NCBI RefSeq assembly: GCF_025152745.1
Contig: NZ_CP104041.1
Span: 558,001-622,000, forward strand
Reading direction: 5' to 3'
DNA from: Rhizobium sp. WSM4643
Lineage (GTDB): Bacteria > Pseudomonadota > Alphaproteobacteria > Rhizobiales > Rhizobiaceae
DNA: 64,000 nucleotides
Position 1 is the stretch's first letter, and the number at the start of each line of letters is the position of its first letter. Shown here piece after piece: positions 44,432 to 53,957 of this stretch. The notes beneath the pieces are model-generated. The model was not told the DNA's origin. It did not search any database and saw only the letters and a list, made by a program, of their open reading frames with translations. Made by a program: the position numbers and the translations under genes.

Positions 44432-45151
44432 TTATCGCTCAACCCCCTGAAACATGCGGGCGCGGGCGTTCAGTATGTGTTTCTTCATCGCATCGTGCGC
44501 TTCGGTTTCCCGCCGTGCGAAGATCGCCTCGACGATCACCGCATGCTCATCCTGGACGCTGCGAATCTGCTCCAGCGTCCGTTTCAAGCTCAGGCTTCGC
44601 GTGACGGAATGCCCGATGGCGAAATGCGGCCTGAACCATTCGCGAACGGTGATGTGGAACTGGTTGCCGGTCGCCATGGCGATGGCATCGTGCAGAACCT
44701 GATCCTCCTCGGCACCGAGCTCTCCGTTGCGCAGACATTGCTCGATCGAAAGAAGCGCTGCCGTAATCCTCTCCTTGTCGGCCGGCTGCCAGTTTCGCGC
44801 GGCAAGCTCCGCCGCCTCGGCCTCGAGCCCGGCGCGGAATTCAAAGAACCGCTGGACATCGGCGAGCGATCCGACCGGCACCATTTTCAGCATCGACGAA
44901 TCCGGTCTTTGCCGGACATAGGAGCCCGAGCCCTTGCGCGAAACGACCAGGCCGTCGGCTCTCAGGCGTTCGAGCGCTTCGCGCACGACGGGTCTCGAAG
45001 CGCCGAAATCGGCGGCGAGCTTCGTCTCCGACGGCAGCCGTTCGTTCACCGGAAAATTGCCGTCGGCGATCATCCCCACGATCTTCTCGTAGATGATGTC
45101 GCTGAAGCGCGTTGCGCCCCTGTTCGAAACGGCATCGACCGCGAATGTCAT
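44432..45151 (-). CDS. GntR/FadR-family regulator (FCD domain)
   Basis: A 239-residue regulator with an N-terminal winged HTH (LPSETKLAADFGASRPVVRE; LRADGLVVSRKGSGSYVRQR) and a C-terminal all-helical FCD ligand domain with spaced His residues (LHDAIAMATGNQFHITVREW; HAVIVEAI) that usually bind a metal. FCD regulators commonly sense sugar acids. It is the first gene of the uronate operon and divergent from the second transporter operon, so it is the likely regulator of both. Confidence 0.92.
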   Translation of the reverse strand: MTFAVDAVSNRGATRFSDIIYEKIVGMIADGNFPVNERLPSETKLAADFGASRPVVREALERLRADGLVVSRKGSGSYVRQRPDSSMLKMVPVGSLADVQRFFEFRAGLEAEAAELAARNWQPADKERITAALLSIEQCLRNGELGAEEDQVLHDAIAMATGNQFHITVREWFRPHFAIGHSVTRSLSLKRTLEQIRSVQDEHAVIVEAIFARRETEAHDAMKKHILNARARMFQGVER

Positions 45152-45452
45152 TATGGTGCTTTTCTCCGAACGATTTGGGCTCTTGCAGTTGCCGACCGAA
45201 CGTCTGCGTGGAAGTGTACAGCTTCTAACAGATCTCTGTCTCAGATGCGTATTTGCCTTGTTATTGGCGCGCGAGAACCCGGTTCTGTTGCTGCATCGCT
45301 ACAAAATTTGTAATTATCTGTCAACTCTTGTAATCATTTGGGAACGTGTCTATGGTTCGGTCCCAGCGCCGAGGAGGGTGCGGGCGGCAGGTCGGGAGCC
45401 TGCCGCATCAGCCGGTTCAAAAGGTGCACCGGCTTAGAAAGGGAGGAACTCG
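45152..45452. other. Divergent promoter region between the two catabolic operons
   Basis: About 300 bp without a gene, between the regulator start and the plus-strand binding protein. It is AT-richer around 45290-45340. The clear signals are listed separately at 45308-45356. Confidence 0.6.
45308..45356 (+). promoter_or_regulatory. Promoter of the plus operon with direct-repeat operator
   Basis: TTGTAATTAT (45308-45317) and TTGTAATCAT (45328-45337) are direct repeats 20 bp apart. The second supplies a -35 TTGTAA (45328-45333) with a -10 TATGGT (45351-45356) at a 17-bp spacing. A regulator bound to the repeats would block or touch the polymerase; the FadR-type protein is the obvious candidate. 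Confidence 0.55.
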
Positions 45453-47393
45453 ATGCCCAATGAAATTCTGTCGCGCGGCGTTACCCGCCGCACTGTGCTT
45501 GGTGGCATGGCGGGCGTCGCAGCCTTGTCCATTGCCGGTCGCGTCTCTGCCGCCGCAGGCGGCGAAGCACCCGCACTTGCACAGCTTGTGAAGGACGGAA
45601 AACTGCCGCCGCTCGCCGAGCGCCTGCCGAAGAAGCCGATGGTCGTCAAGCCGTTCGAAAAAGTCGGCACCTATGGCGGCTCGCTACGCCGCGGCCTTCG
45701 CGGTTCATCCGACCACAACGGCATCCTGCGCATGGTCGGCAACCAGAGTCTCGTGCGCTGGAACCTCGAATTTACCGCTGTGGAGCCGAATCTTGCCGAG
45801 CGCTGGGAAGTCAGCGACGACGCGACGCAATTCACCTTCCATCTGATCGAGGGCGTGCGCTGGTCGGACGGTCATCCCTTTACCGCCGACGACGTGGTTT
45901 TTGCGATCGAAGACTGCGTCAAGAACACCGAACTCTACAGCTCGACACCGGCGCAGCTTGCCGTCGCCGGCAAGCCGGTCACCGTCGAGAAGATCGACGA
46001 TCATACGGTGAAGTTCACCTTTGCGGCGGCCAACGCGCTTTACCTGGAAAATCTCGCTACGCCGCTCGGTCAGCATCCGACGCTCTTTCCGAAGCATTAC
46101 TGCAGCCAGTTCCTGCCGAAATATAACCCCAATATCGAGGCCGATGCGAAGAAAGCCGGCGTCACCAGCTGGACGGAACTATTCCGCAGCCGCTGCGGTG
46201 ACATCGAGATCCCGTCGCGCTGGGGCAATGTCGACAAGCCGACGCTCGATCCATGGGTGGTCAAGGAACCCTATGCCGGCGGTGCGACGCGTGTCGTCAT
46301 GACCCGCAATCCATATTTCTGGCAGGTCGACACCGAGGGCAATCAGCTTCCCTACATCGATGAGATCAACTTCGGCATTTCGCAGGATGTGGAATCGCTG
46401 ATGCTGAATGTCATCTCGGGAAAGATCGACATCCAGGAACGCCATATCAGCGTGCTTGCCAACAAGCCGACGCTGTCGAAGAACATGGAAAAAGGCGATT
46501 ATCGCTTGCTGACGCTCGTGCCTTCGGCCTCGCAGCAGTGCCAGATCTACTTCAACATCACTCACAAAGATCCGGCGATGCGCAAGATGTTTGCCGACAA
46601 GGCATTCAGGCAAGCGCTCTCGATCGGCATCAACCGCCCGGAACTCATCGATATCGTCTATTTCGGCCAGAGCGAGCCCTACCAGGCCGGGCCGCGTCCG
46701 ACCCATCCGTGGTACAATGAGAAATACGCGCGCCAGTTCACCGAATTTGACGCCGACAAGGCAGGCGCGATGCTCGATGAGGCCGGCTACAAGAAAGGTG
46801 GCGATGGTTTCCGCCTCCGGCCGGACGGCCAGAAGGTGTTCTTCTCGATCGACGTCATTCCGACGCTCTATCCCGACCTCGTCGACGCGCTCGAACTGGT
46901 CAAGACCCACTGGGCGCAGATCGGCATCGACATGAAGGTCAACACGATCGAGCGGGCGCTCTACTACACCCGCGGCGACGACAATGCCCATGATGCGCAG
47001 GTATGGCCTGGCCCCGGTGGCCTCGATCCGATGCTCGATCCGCGCGATTTCTTCGCCTTTCATCCGCAAGGCTCGCGTTACGCCATTCCGTGGACGCTTT
47101 GGTACACTTCCAACGGTGCACGCGGCGAAGAGCCGCCGGAAAGCCAGAAGAAGCGTATGAAGCTGTTCGACGAGGCGCGTTCGACGGCCGATCTCGACCA
47201 GCGCGGTGCGATCATGAAGCAGATATTCGATATCGCGGCGGAAGAATTCGAGACTGTCGGGCTTTGCCTTGCCGTCGGCGGCTTCGGCATCATCCGCAAC
47301 AATCTGCGCAATGTTCCCGAAAAGCAGCCGGATAGCTGGTCCTGGCCCAATCCGGGGCCGGCAATGCCGCAGCAGTTTACCTTCACGAGCTGA
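45453..47393 (+). CDS. Tat-exported SBP_bac_5 binding protein
   Basis: A 646-residue binding protein with a twin-arginine-like leader (SRGVTRRTVLGGMAGVAALS, cut near VSAAAGG). Family features are LRMVGNQSLVRWNLEFTAVE, LAERWEVSDDATQFTFHLIE and VRWSDGHPFTADDVVFAIED. It is larger than the other SBP in this locus and probably binds a larger or different ligand. Folding before export would be the reason for Tat. GGGAGG about 7 bp before the ATG supports the start. Confidence 0.9.
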   Translation: MPNEILSRGVTRRTVLGGMAGVAALSIAGRVSAAAGGEAPALAQLVKDGKLPPLAERLPKKPMVVKPFEKVGTYGGSLRRGLRGSSDHNGILRMVGNQSLVRWNLEFTAVEPNLAERWEVSDDATQFTFHLIEGVRWSDGHPFTADDVVFAIEDCVKNTELYSSTPAQLAVAGKPVTVEKIDDHTVKFTFAAANALYLENLATPLGQHPTLFPKHYCSQFLPKYNPNIEADAKKAGVTSWTELFRSRCGDIEIPSRWGNVDKPTLDPWVVKEPYAGGATRVVMTRNPYFWQVDTEGNQLPYIDEINFGISQDVESLMLNVISGKIDIQERHISVLANKPTLSKNMEKGDYRLLTLVPSASQQCQIYFNITHKDPAMRKMFADKAFRQALSIGINRPELIDIVYFGQSEPYQAGPRPTHPWYNEKYARQFTEFDADKAGAMLDEAGYKKGGDGFRLRPDGQKVFFSIDVIPTLYPDLVDALELVKTHWAQIGIDMKVNTIERALYYTRGDDNAHDAQVWPGPGGLDPMLDPRDFFAFHPQGSRYAIPWTLWYTSNGARGEEPPESQKKRMKLFDEARSTADLDQRGAIMKQIFDIAAEEFETVGLCLAVGGFGIIRNNLRNVPEKQPDSWSWPNPGPAMPQQFTFTS

Positions 47394-47405
47394 TTTGCAC
47401 CTCCG

Positions 47406-47482
47406 GCGCCGTGCCTGACGGTACGGCGCTTTCTTTCAGTTCGCCCTCCGAGATGCCTTGCCGGCCATGGCGGCCGGCAAGG
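47406..47482 (+). terminator. Two hairpins between binding-protein and permease genes
   Basis: First GCGCCGT (47406-47412) with ACGGCGC (47423-47429) followed by TTTCTTTC, terminator-like. Second CCTTGCCGGCC (47456-47466) with GGCCGGCAAGG (47472-47482), a perfect 11-bp stem with 5-nt loop. Both lie in the 123-bp gap and would favour excess binding protein. Confidence 0.6.
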
Positions 47483-47516
47483 TCCGGAAGGCGGCGTTCA
47501 ATGCAAGAGGCGCCCC

Positions 47517-48503
47517 ATGCTGGTCTTCATCGCCAAACGCTTGCTATGGATGATTCCATCGCTTTTTGCCGTCAGCTTCCTCGCTTTCGTGCTGATCCAG
47601 CTGCCGCCGGGCGATTACGTCACCACCTATATCGCGACGCTGGCCGCCTCTAACGAGATTGTCGATCAGAACACGGCGGCGCAATTGCGCGAACGCTTCG
47701 GTCTCGGCGATCCGATGTTGATCCAATATTTCAAATGGACATGGGGTATCCTTTCGCGCGGTGATTTCGGCATTTCCTTCGAATGGCAGCAGCCGGTCTC
47801 GGATCTGATCTGGGAACGCATGGCGCTGACGCTTGTTCTGGCTCTGTCGACATTGATCGCCACCTGGGCGATCGCGCTGCCGATCGGCGTCTTTTCCGCC
47901 GTGCGCAAATATTCGATCGGCGACTATTTCTTCACTGCCTTCACCTTCTTCGGCTTGGCCGTTCCGTCCTTCCTGCTGGCGCTGGTGCTGATGTATGTCG
48001 CGGCTGTCGAATTCGGCCAGGATGTCGGCGGGCTCTTTTCGCCGGAATATGAGAACGCGGCCTGGAGCTTCGCCAAGATGGGCGATCTTTTCTCGCATCT
48101 CTGGCTTCCCGTCATCATTCTTGCCGTCTCCTCGACGGCGAGCCTCATCCGCGTCATGCGCGCCAACATGCTCGATGAGCTGCCGAAGCCTTACGTGACC
48201 ACGGCACGGGCAAAAGGTCTCTCCGAGTTCCGGCTGCTGGTGAAATATCCTCTGATGATCGCGCTCAATCCGTTCATCTCGACGATTGCCTGGCTGCTGC
48301 CTAATCTCATCTCCGGCTCGGTCGTCGTCGCCATCGTCCTCAATCTGCCGACGGCTGCTCCCTTGTTGCTGCAGGCGCTGATGGCTCAGGACATGTATCT
48401 CGCCGGCGCCTTCGTTCTGCTGATCTGCGCGCTGACGCTGATAGGCTCTCTGATCAGCGATATCCTGCTTGCGCTGGTCGATCCCCGCATCCGGTTGGAA
48501 TAG
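47517..48503 (+). CDS. ABC importer permease (DppB/OppB-like)
   Basis: A 328-residue permease with six spans: N-terminal FIAKRLLWMIPSLFAVSFLA, LPPGDYVTTYIATL, RFGLGDPMLIQYFKW, and the EAA loop TTARAKGLSEFRLLVKYPLM. It forms one half of the membrane channel. It ends 8 bp before the next permease gene. Confidence 0.92.
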   Translation: MLVFIAKRLLWMIPSLFAVSFLAFVLIQLPPGDYVTTYIATLAASNEIVDQNTAAQLRERFGLGDPMLIQYFKWTWGILSRGDFGISFEWQQPVSDLIWERMALTLVLALSTLIATWAIALPIGVFSAVRKYSIGDYFFTAFTFFGLAVPSFLLALVLMYVAAVEFGQDVGGLFSPEYENAAWSFAKMGDLFSHLWLPVIILAVSSTASLIRVMRANMLDELPKPYVTTARAKGLSEFRLLVKYPLMIALNPFISTIAWLLPNLISGSVVVAIVLNLPTAAPLLLQALMAQDMYLAGAFVLLICALTLIGSLISDILLALVDPRIRLE

Positions 48504-48511
48504 GAGCCGAT

Positions 48512-49633
48512 ATGGCCGACATCACCGTTACGAACATTCCACCGGATCGCGCCGCCGTCGCATCGCAGTGGCAGCTCATCTGGTGGGCTTTCCGCCGGCA
48601 TCGGCTGGCCATGGTCGCGCTCGTCGTCACCGTGCTGATGTATATCGTTGCCCTGCTTCCCGGCTTCTTCGCCATCAACGACCCGAATCTGCAAAATGCG
48701 CGGGCGACTTTTCACCCGCCGCAGAGATTGCATCTGATCGATACGCAGAATGGGTTCTCTTTTGGCCCGCATTATTATCCGATGAAGCTGACCCGCGATC
48801 CGGAAACGCTGGCCGCCATCTTCAAGGAAGACACGACAAAACGTGTCGACGTCCAGTTCTTCGGGCGCGGCTATGAATATTCCGTATTCGGCCTGTTCAG
48901 GACCAACATCCATCTGATCGCTTCGCCCGACAAGACGACGCCGCTGCTTCTGTTCGGCGCCGACAGGCTTGGGCGCGATGTTTTCAGCCGAACGGTGCAG
49001 GGCTCGCAGATCTCGTTGTCGATCGGCCTCGTCGGTGTCTTCTTCTCGCTCATGCTCGGCATCGTGCTCGGCGGCATCTCGGGATATTACGGCGGCCGCA
49101 TCGATTTCTTCCTGCAGCGGGTGATCGATTTCGTGCTGTCGCTGCCGACGATCCCGATCTGGCTCGCAATGGCCGCAGCCCTGCCGCAGGACTGGCCTGC
49201 GACGCTGCAATATATGATGATCACGATCATCCTGTCGCTGACCGGGTGGGCGCAGCTTGCCCGCGTCGTTCGCGGCCGCTTCCTGTCTTTGCGCACCGAG
49301 GAATTCGTCGCTGCCGCCAGGCTCGACGGTGTTCGCGAAAGGCGCATCATCTTTCGACATATGCTGCCGAGTTTCGCCAGCCATATCATCGCCTCGATCA
49401 CGCTTGCGGTGCCGGCGATGATCCTTGCCGAAACCTCTCTCTCTTTTCTGGGGCTCGGTCTGCAGCCGCCGACCATCTCCTGGGGCGTGCTTCTGCGCGA
49501 GGCCCAGAACATTCGCTCGATCGCCACCGCGCCTTGGCTCTTCATGCCGGGCTGTGCCGTCGTGGTCGCCGTGATGGCGCTCAACCTTCTCGGCGACGGC
49601 CTGCGCGATGCGGCCGACCCCTACAACAAATGA
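48512..49633 (+). CDS. ABC importer permease (DppC/OppC-like)
   Basis: A 373-residue permease, longer than usual because of a ~100-residue periplasmic segment after the first span (LPGFFAINDPNLQNARATFH through FFGRGYEYSVFGLFRTNIH). The core has FGADRLGRDVFSRTVQGSQI and the EAA loop EFVAAARLDGVRERRIIFRH. The insertion is known from OppC-like permeases that work with large SBP_bac_5 proteins. Pairs with the DppB-like permease. Confidence 0.9.
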   Translation: MADITVTNIPPDRAAVASQWQLIWWAFRRHRLAMVALVVTVLMYIVALLPGFFAINDPNLQNARATFHPPQRLHLIDTQNGFSFGPHYYPMKLTRDPETLAAIFKEDTTKRVDVQFFGRGYEYSVFGLFRTNIHLIASPDKTTPLLLFGADRLGRDVFSRTVQGSQISLSIGLVGVFFSLMLGIVLGGISGYYGGRIDFFLQRVIDFVLSLPTIPIWLAMAAALPQDWPATLQYMMITIILSLTGWAQLARVVRGRFLSLRTEEFVAAARLDGVRERRIIFRHMLPSFASHIIASITLAVPAMILAETSLSFLGLGLQPPTISWGVLLREAQNIRSIATAPWLFMPGCAVVVAVMALNLLGDGLRDAADPYNK

Positions 49634-49640
49634 GGCCGGC

Positions 49641-51362
49641 ATGACCGATATCCTTCCCATTGCCGGCAGGCCGCTGCTCCAGGTGAAAAATCTGACGGTC
49701 GAGTTCCCTCTGCGCACCGGCGTCTTTCGCGCGGTCAGCGATCTGTCTTTCTCGATCGAGCCGGGCAAGACGCTCTGTGTCGTCGGCGAAAGCGGATCCG
49801 GCAAGTCGGTGACGGCGCGTTCGATCCTGCAGATCGTCGATGCGCCCGGCCGCATATCCGGCGGATCGATCACACTGAACGATCAGAACGGCGGCTCGAT
49901 CGATCTGACCAGCCTCAATCCGCGCGGGCGTCAGATCCGAGCGATCCGCGGCCGCGACATCGCCATGATCTTCCAGGAGCCGATGTCGTCGCTGTCACCG
50001 ATCCACACGGTCGGCAACCAGATCGTCGAGGCGCTTCGCCTACACACCAGGATGAGCAAGGCAGAGGCTCGCGCGGAAGCCATATCGCTGCTTAAGCAGG
50101 TCGAGATTCCCTCACCTGATAAAGCGCTGGACCGATATGCGTTTCAATATTCCGGCGGGATGCGCCAGCGCGCGATGATTGCCATGGCGCTCGCCTGCAA
50201 ACCGCAGCTGCTGATCGCCGATGAGCCGACCACGGCCCTCGACGTGACGACTCAGGCCGAAATTCTCGACCTGATCGCGCGGCTGCAGAAGGCCAAGGGC
50301 ATGGCCGTGCTCTTCATCACGCATGACATGGGCGTCGTGGCGCAGATCGCCGACGATGTGCTCGTTATGCACAACGGCGTCGCCAAGGAATATGCGCCGG
50401 TCGAGCAGATCTTTCATGCGCCGAAAGACGACTATACCCGGATGCTGATCGGCTCGGTGCTGAAGCTGGAAGCGAAGGCCGAAATCCGGCTGGCGCGCCC
50501 GCCGCTCGACACGACGGCGCCACCGATCCTCGAACTCCGCAATGTATCGATGGATTTCGGCGAGGTGAAAGCGCTGGACGATGTTTCCATTTCGCTTCTG
50601 CCGGGCGAAACACTCGGCATCGTCGGCGAGAGCGGATCCGGCAAGACGACGATGGGTCGCTCGATCATGCGGCTGATCGATCCCACGTCAGGCGAAATCC
50701 TCTATCGCCGTGCCGACGGCGACATCATCGATCTGGCAACGGCAAAAGGTCAGACGCTCGCCGCCGCGCGGCGGGAATTGCGTATGGTGTTTCAGGATCC
50801 TTTCGGCTCCCTCAACCCGCGCATGACCGTCTCCCAGATCATCGGCGAGCCGCTGCTCGTCAATGGTGTCGCAAAGGGGCGGGCGCTGGAAGAGCGGGTT
50901 TGCCATCTTATGGAGCAGGTTGGTCTCGACCCGAGGGCACGCGAGCGCTATCCACACGCATTCTCCGGCGGCCAGCGTCAACGCATCGGCATTGCCCGCG
51001 CCATCACTCTCAATCCGCGCGTCATCGTTGCCGATGAGGCAACTTCGGCGCTCGACGTCTCCGTGCGCTCGCAGGTGCTCGATCTGCTGATGCGCCTGCA
51101 GGACGAACTCGGCCTCGCCTATATCTTCATCAGTCATGACATCGGCGTTATCCGCTACATGTGCGACCGTGTCGGGGTGATGTACAAAGGCCAGCTCGTC
51201 GAGATCGGCGATGCGGAGAAGGTCTGCCGCACGCCCGAGCACGCCTATACGCAGGCGCTGATATCGGCGATCCCGCGCCCCGATCCGCGTGATCGCGATC
51301 ATTCCAGGCGTTTCCGCTATGTCGCGCCGGACATTCTGAAGAATGGGAGTTCTCTGCGATGA
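49641..51362 (+). CDS. Double ATPase of the ABC importer (DppD-DppF fusion)
   Basis: A 573-residue protein with two complete ATPase domains. The first has [29 protein letters not shown]-type YSGGMRQR and [13 protein letters not shown]; the second [29 protein letters not shown] and [14 protein letters not shown] (Asp-Glu followed by Ala instead of Pro). It replaces the two separate ATPases of the minus-strand transporter. ATG 49641 has GAGG 5 bp upstream; overlaps the following gene by 4 bp. Confidence 0.94.
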   Translation: MTDILPIAGRPLLQVKNLTVEFPLRTGVFRAVSDLSFSIEPGKTLCVVGESGSGKSVTARSILQIVDAPGRISGGSITLNDQNGGSIDLTSLNPRGRQIRAIRGRDIAMIFQEPMSSLSPIHTVGNQIVEALRLHTRMSKAEARAEAISLLKQVEIPSPDKALDRYAFQYSGGMRQRAMIAMALACKPQLLIADEPTTALDVTTQAEILDLIARLQKAKGMAVLFITHDMGVVAQIADDVLVMHNGVAKEYAPVEQIFHAPKDDYTRMLIGSVLKLEAKAEIRLARPPLDTTAPPILELRNVSMDFGEVKALDDVSISLLPGETLGIVGESGSGKTTMGRSIMRLIDPTSGEILYRRADGDIIDLATAKGQTLAAARRELRMVFQDPFGSLNPRMTVSQIIGEPLLVNGVAKGRALEERVCHLMEQVGLDPRARERYPHAFSGGQRQRIGIARAITLNPRVIVADEATSALDVSVRSQVLDLLMRLQDELGLAYIFISHDIGVIRYMCDRVGVMYKGQLVEIGDAEKVCRTPEHAYTQALISAIPRPDPRDRDHSRRFRYVAPDILKNGSSLR

Positions 51363-52570
51363 AAATCACCGGGATCCGCACTTTTCTCATGCGTGTCGGT
51401 CAGCCAGACCCCTCGAAATGGGCTTCCGACCAACCTGCGGGCGATGGCGCCTCCAAGCAGTTCGGCGGTACCAGAAACTGGCTCTTCCTGAAAATCGATA
51501 CCGACGAGGGCATCACCGGCATCGGTGAATGCTCCGGCTGGCCGCGCGTCGTCGAGACGGCGATCCATGATCTCGCCCCACTCCTGATCGGCGAAGATCC
51601 GGCCCATATCGAACGGTTGTGGCAGAAGATGCATATCGCCATGATGGGCCATGGCATGCTCGGGACGGTCGGCGGCGGTGCGATGACCGGCATCGACATG
51701 GCGCTATGGGACATCAAGGGCAAGGCGCTCGGCGTGCCTGTCTGGATGCTGCTCGGCGGCAAGGTGCGCGACCGGATCCCGATCTATTCGCATGCAAATA
51801 CACCCGAGCACGCGCTTGCCCTCAAAGACCGCGGCATAAAGGCGATCAAATGCGGCGGTGTCGCCGATCCGGTCCGCAAGGTCGCCGCCCTGCGTGAGGC
51901 CGTCGGCGACGACATGGACATCGCCATCGATCTGCATGGGCCGCCATGGCTGACGCCGGCGGATGCCTGCCGGCTGGTCCGGGCGCTCGAACCCTATGAA
52001 TTGATGTGGGCGGAAGATCCGATCGCGCCGGAGAATATCGACGGCTACCGGCGCATCCGCGATGCAGCGCATGTGCCGCTTGCCGCTGGCGAACGTTCGG
52101 CAACCATCTTCGGCGAGCGTGAGCTCATCGAGAAGGAACTGGTCGACGTGATCCAGCCGGACACAGGCCGGGCCGGCGGCATCACCCAGATGAAGAAAAT
52201 CGCGGCCATGGCCGAGGCGCATCATATCCAGATGGCGCCGCATTCGGGCTCGCTCGGGCCGGTGGCGGAATATGCGGCTTTGCATCTGCTTGCGGCGATC
52301 CCGAACGCCCTCATCCTCGAGCGCCTCGACGATGACTGGGAGGGCCGCCGCCAGACGATCGTGCCGCATCCGCAACAGGTCGACGGCTTGATCGCCGTTC
52401 CCAATGGCCCGGGACTTGGCTGCGATATCGACGAGGCCTTCGTGGCGCGCTTCCCCAGCAACGGCAATGTCTCGGTGCCGCAAAGCGCCGGCGCCTACAA
52501 TCCCGGAACCGACAACGAGCATCTCTACGTGCAGACGCGCCAGTCGCGCCGCAGCTATTTCAATCGCTAG
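51359..52570 (+). CDS. Enolase-superfamily sugar-acid dehydratase (mandelate racemase/galactonate dehydratase type), copy 1
   Basis: A 403-residue MR/MLE protein. Metal ligands are Asp191 (AIDLHG), Glu219 (WAEDP) and Glu245 (AAGER); His193 in the D-x-H motif and His295 in MAPHSGSLGP match the acid/base pair of galactonate dehydratase-type enzymes. It should remove water from a sugar acid to give a 2-keto-3-deoxy acid. Substrate unassigned; context suggests an aldarate or aldonate. Starts inside the ATPase stop (ATGA). Confidence 0.85.
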   Translation: MKITGIRTFLMRVGQPDPSKWASDQPAGDGASKQFGGTRNWLFLKIDTDEGITGIGECSGWPRVVETAIHDLAPLLIGEDPAHIERLWQKMHIAMMGHGMLGTVGGGAMTGIDMALWDIKGKALGVPVWMLLGGKVRDRIPIYSHANTPEHALALKDRGIKAIKCGGVADPVRKVAALREAVGDDMDIAIDLHGPPWLTPADACRLVRALEPYELMWAEDPIAPENIDGYRRIRDAAHVPLAAGERSATIFGERELIEKELVDVIQPDTGRAGGITQMKKIAAMAEAHHIQMAPHSGSLGPVAEYAALHLLAAIPNALILERLDDDWEGRRQTIVPHPQQVDGLIAVPNGPGLGCDIDEAFVARFPSNGNVSVPQSAGAYNPGTDNEHLYVQTRQSRRSYFNR

Positions 52571-52582
52571 AAGGACAGAAAG

Positions 52583-53770
52583 ATGAAGATCGACCGCATG
52601 CGGGTTTTCATGACCCGCGACAAGGACCGTCCCCGCGTGATCGTCGCACTCGACACCGATGACGGGCTGACGGGCTGGGGCGAATGCTACAATCACGGCC
52701 CCGACAAGGCGCTTCCGCCGCTGCTCGATTATCTCTACGAATTTTTGTCCGGCCAGGATCCGACACGCGTCGACTATCTCGTCAACCTGTTGATCCAGCA
52801 AAGCCGGTTCCCGCCGGGCGCGCTTGGCCTTGCCGCGATCTCCGCGCTCGATCACTGCCTGTGGGACCTTGCCGCAAAGGCGGCGAACGTCCCGGTCTAC
52901 AAGCTGCTGGGCGGCGAAGTACGCGACCGCATCAAGGTCTATGCCGGAGTATACACCGCACCGGATGCGCCGGCGGCCCGCGACGAGTTCGATCGTCTGA
53001 AGGAGGGGTGGGGTTTTACCGCCTTCAAGCTTAGCCCCTGGCGGCTCGACATGCACGCACATCGCTGGGGCAATGTCGTCAAAGCCTCGGCGGATTATTT
53101 CCGCTCGCTGCGCGAAACGGTCAATGACGAATACGAGATTGCCTTCGACGCCCACGCCAAGATCTTCGAGCCGATCGCCGCAAGGCAACTCGGCAATGCG
53201 CTGGCCCCCTACGACCCGCTGTTTTACGAGGAACCGCTGCGGCCTGAGAACATCGAGGCCTGGGGTGATCTGAAACAGGGGCTCAATTGCGTGCTGGCGA
53301 CAGGTGAGTCGCTCTATAACAGAAACGAGTTCCTGCGCCTGCTACAGGTCAAGGGCGCCGACCTCATCCAGCCGGATATCTGTGTTGTCGGCGGCATCAG
53401 TGAAATGCGCCGCATTGCCACGCTCGCCGAAGCCTATTTCGTCGGTGTGGCGCCGCATAACCCGATGGGACCGCTTGCCACCGCGGTCAACGTTCATTTT
53501 TCGGCCGCTGTGCAAAATTTCCGCATCCTCGAATACCGGCTGCCAAAGGGACAGGCCTACGTCTATGGCGGCATCGATATCGAGAAGCGGCAGGGAGAAA
53601 CCCGCTACGTCGTCGATCCCTATCTGCCGAAGGACGGTTATCTCGAATTGCGTCCCGATCGGCCGGGCTGGGGCGTCGAAATTGACGAGAAGGCGATGGA
53701 AGAGGAAGGCTACATCCATTGGCAGCGGCGCGTGCCTAAGCGGCCCGACGGCTCCTACGCCTTCGCCTGA
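52583..53770 (+). CDS. Enolase-superfamily sugar-acid dehydratase (galactonate dehydratase type), copy 2
   Basis: A 395-residue MR/MLE protein. Asp189 and His191 (FDAHAK), Glu216 (YEEPLRPE), Glu242 (ATGESLYN) and His292 (APHNPMGPLA) reproduce the Asp/His-Glu-Glu-His spacing of DgoD (183/185, 209, 235, 285) almost exactly. So a dehydratase acting on an aldonate or aldarate is likely. It differs from copy 1 in most positions and probably has a different substrate. Last gene of the plus operon, 12 bp behind copy 1. Confidence 0.87.
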   Translation: MKIDRMRVFMTRDKDRPRVIVALDTDDGLTGWGECYNHGPDKALPPLLDYLYEFLSGQDPTRVDYLVNLLIQQSRFPPGALGLAAISALDHCLWDLAAKAANVPVYKLLGGEVRDRIKVYAGVYTAPDAPAARDEFDRLKEGWGFTAFKLSPWRLDMHAHRWGNVVKASADYFRSLRETVNDEYEIAFDAHAKIFEPIAARQLGNALAPYDPLFYEEPLRPENIEAWGDLKQGLNCVLATGESLYNRNEFLRLLQVKGADLIQPDICVVGGISEMRRIATLAEAYFVGVAPHNPMGPLATAVNVHFSAAVQNFRILEYRLPKGQAYVYGGIDIEKRQGETRYVVDPYLPKDGYLELRPDRPGWGVEIDEKAMEEEGYIHWQRRVPKRPDGSYAFA

Positions 53771-53843
53771 GGGCATTGCGCGCTTTCATAACAGGCGCTG
53801 GCCGCCCGGATGGACGCGGCCAGCGCCCGCAGGGCGACGCTTC

Positions 53844-53957
53844 TAGAGCATGATGCCGAAAGGTGTGAGCGGTTTCGGGTGACATCATGCTCTAAGTATT
53901 TAATTTAGGACAGGATTCGGATTTTAGGCCGACCGGCCTAAAATCATCCTGTTCTAG
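53844..53957. repeat. RIME-type intergenic mosaic element
   Basis: Two palindromic units typical of Rhizobium-specific intergenic mosaic elements. Unit one: TAGAGCATGATG (53844-53855) and its exact complement CATCATGCTCTA (53883-53894). Unit two: an outer arm around ACAGGAT/ATCCTGT enclosing ATTTTAGGCC (53921-53930) and GGCCTAAAAT (53935-53944). The right end CTAG contains the stop codon of the FMN reductase gene. Confidence 0.8.
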
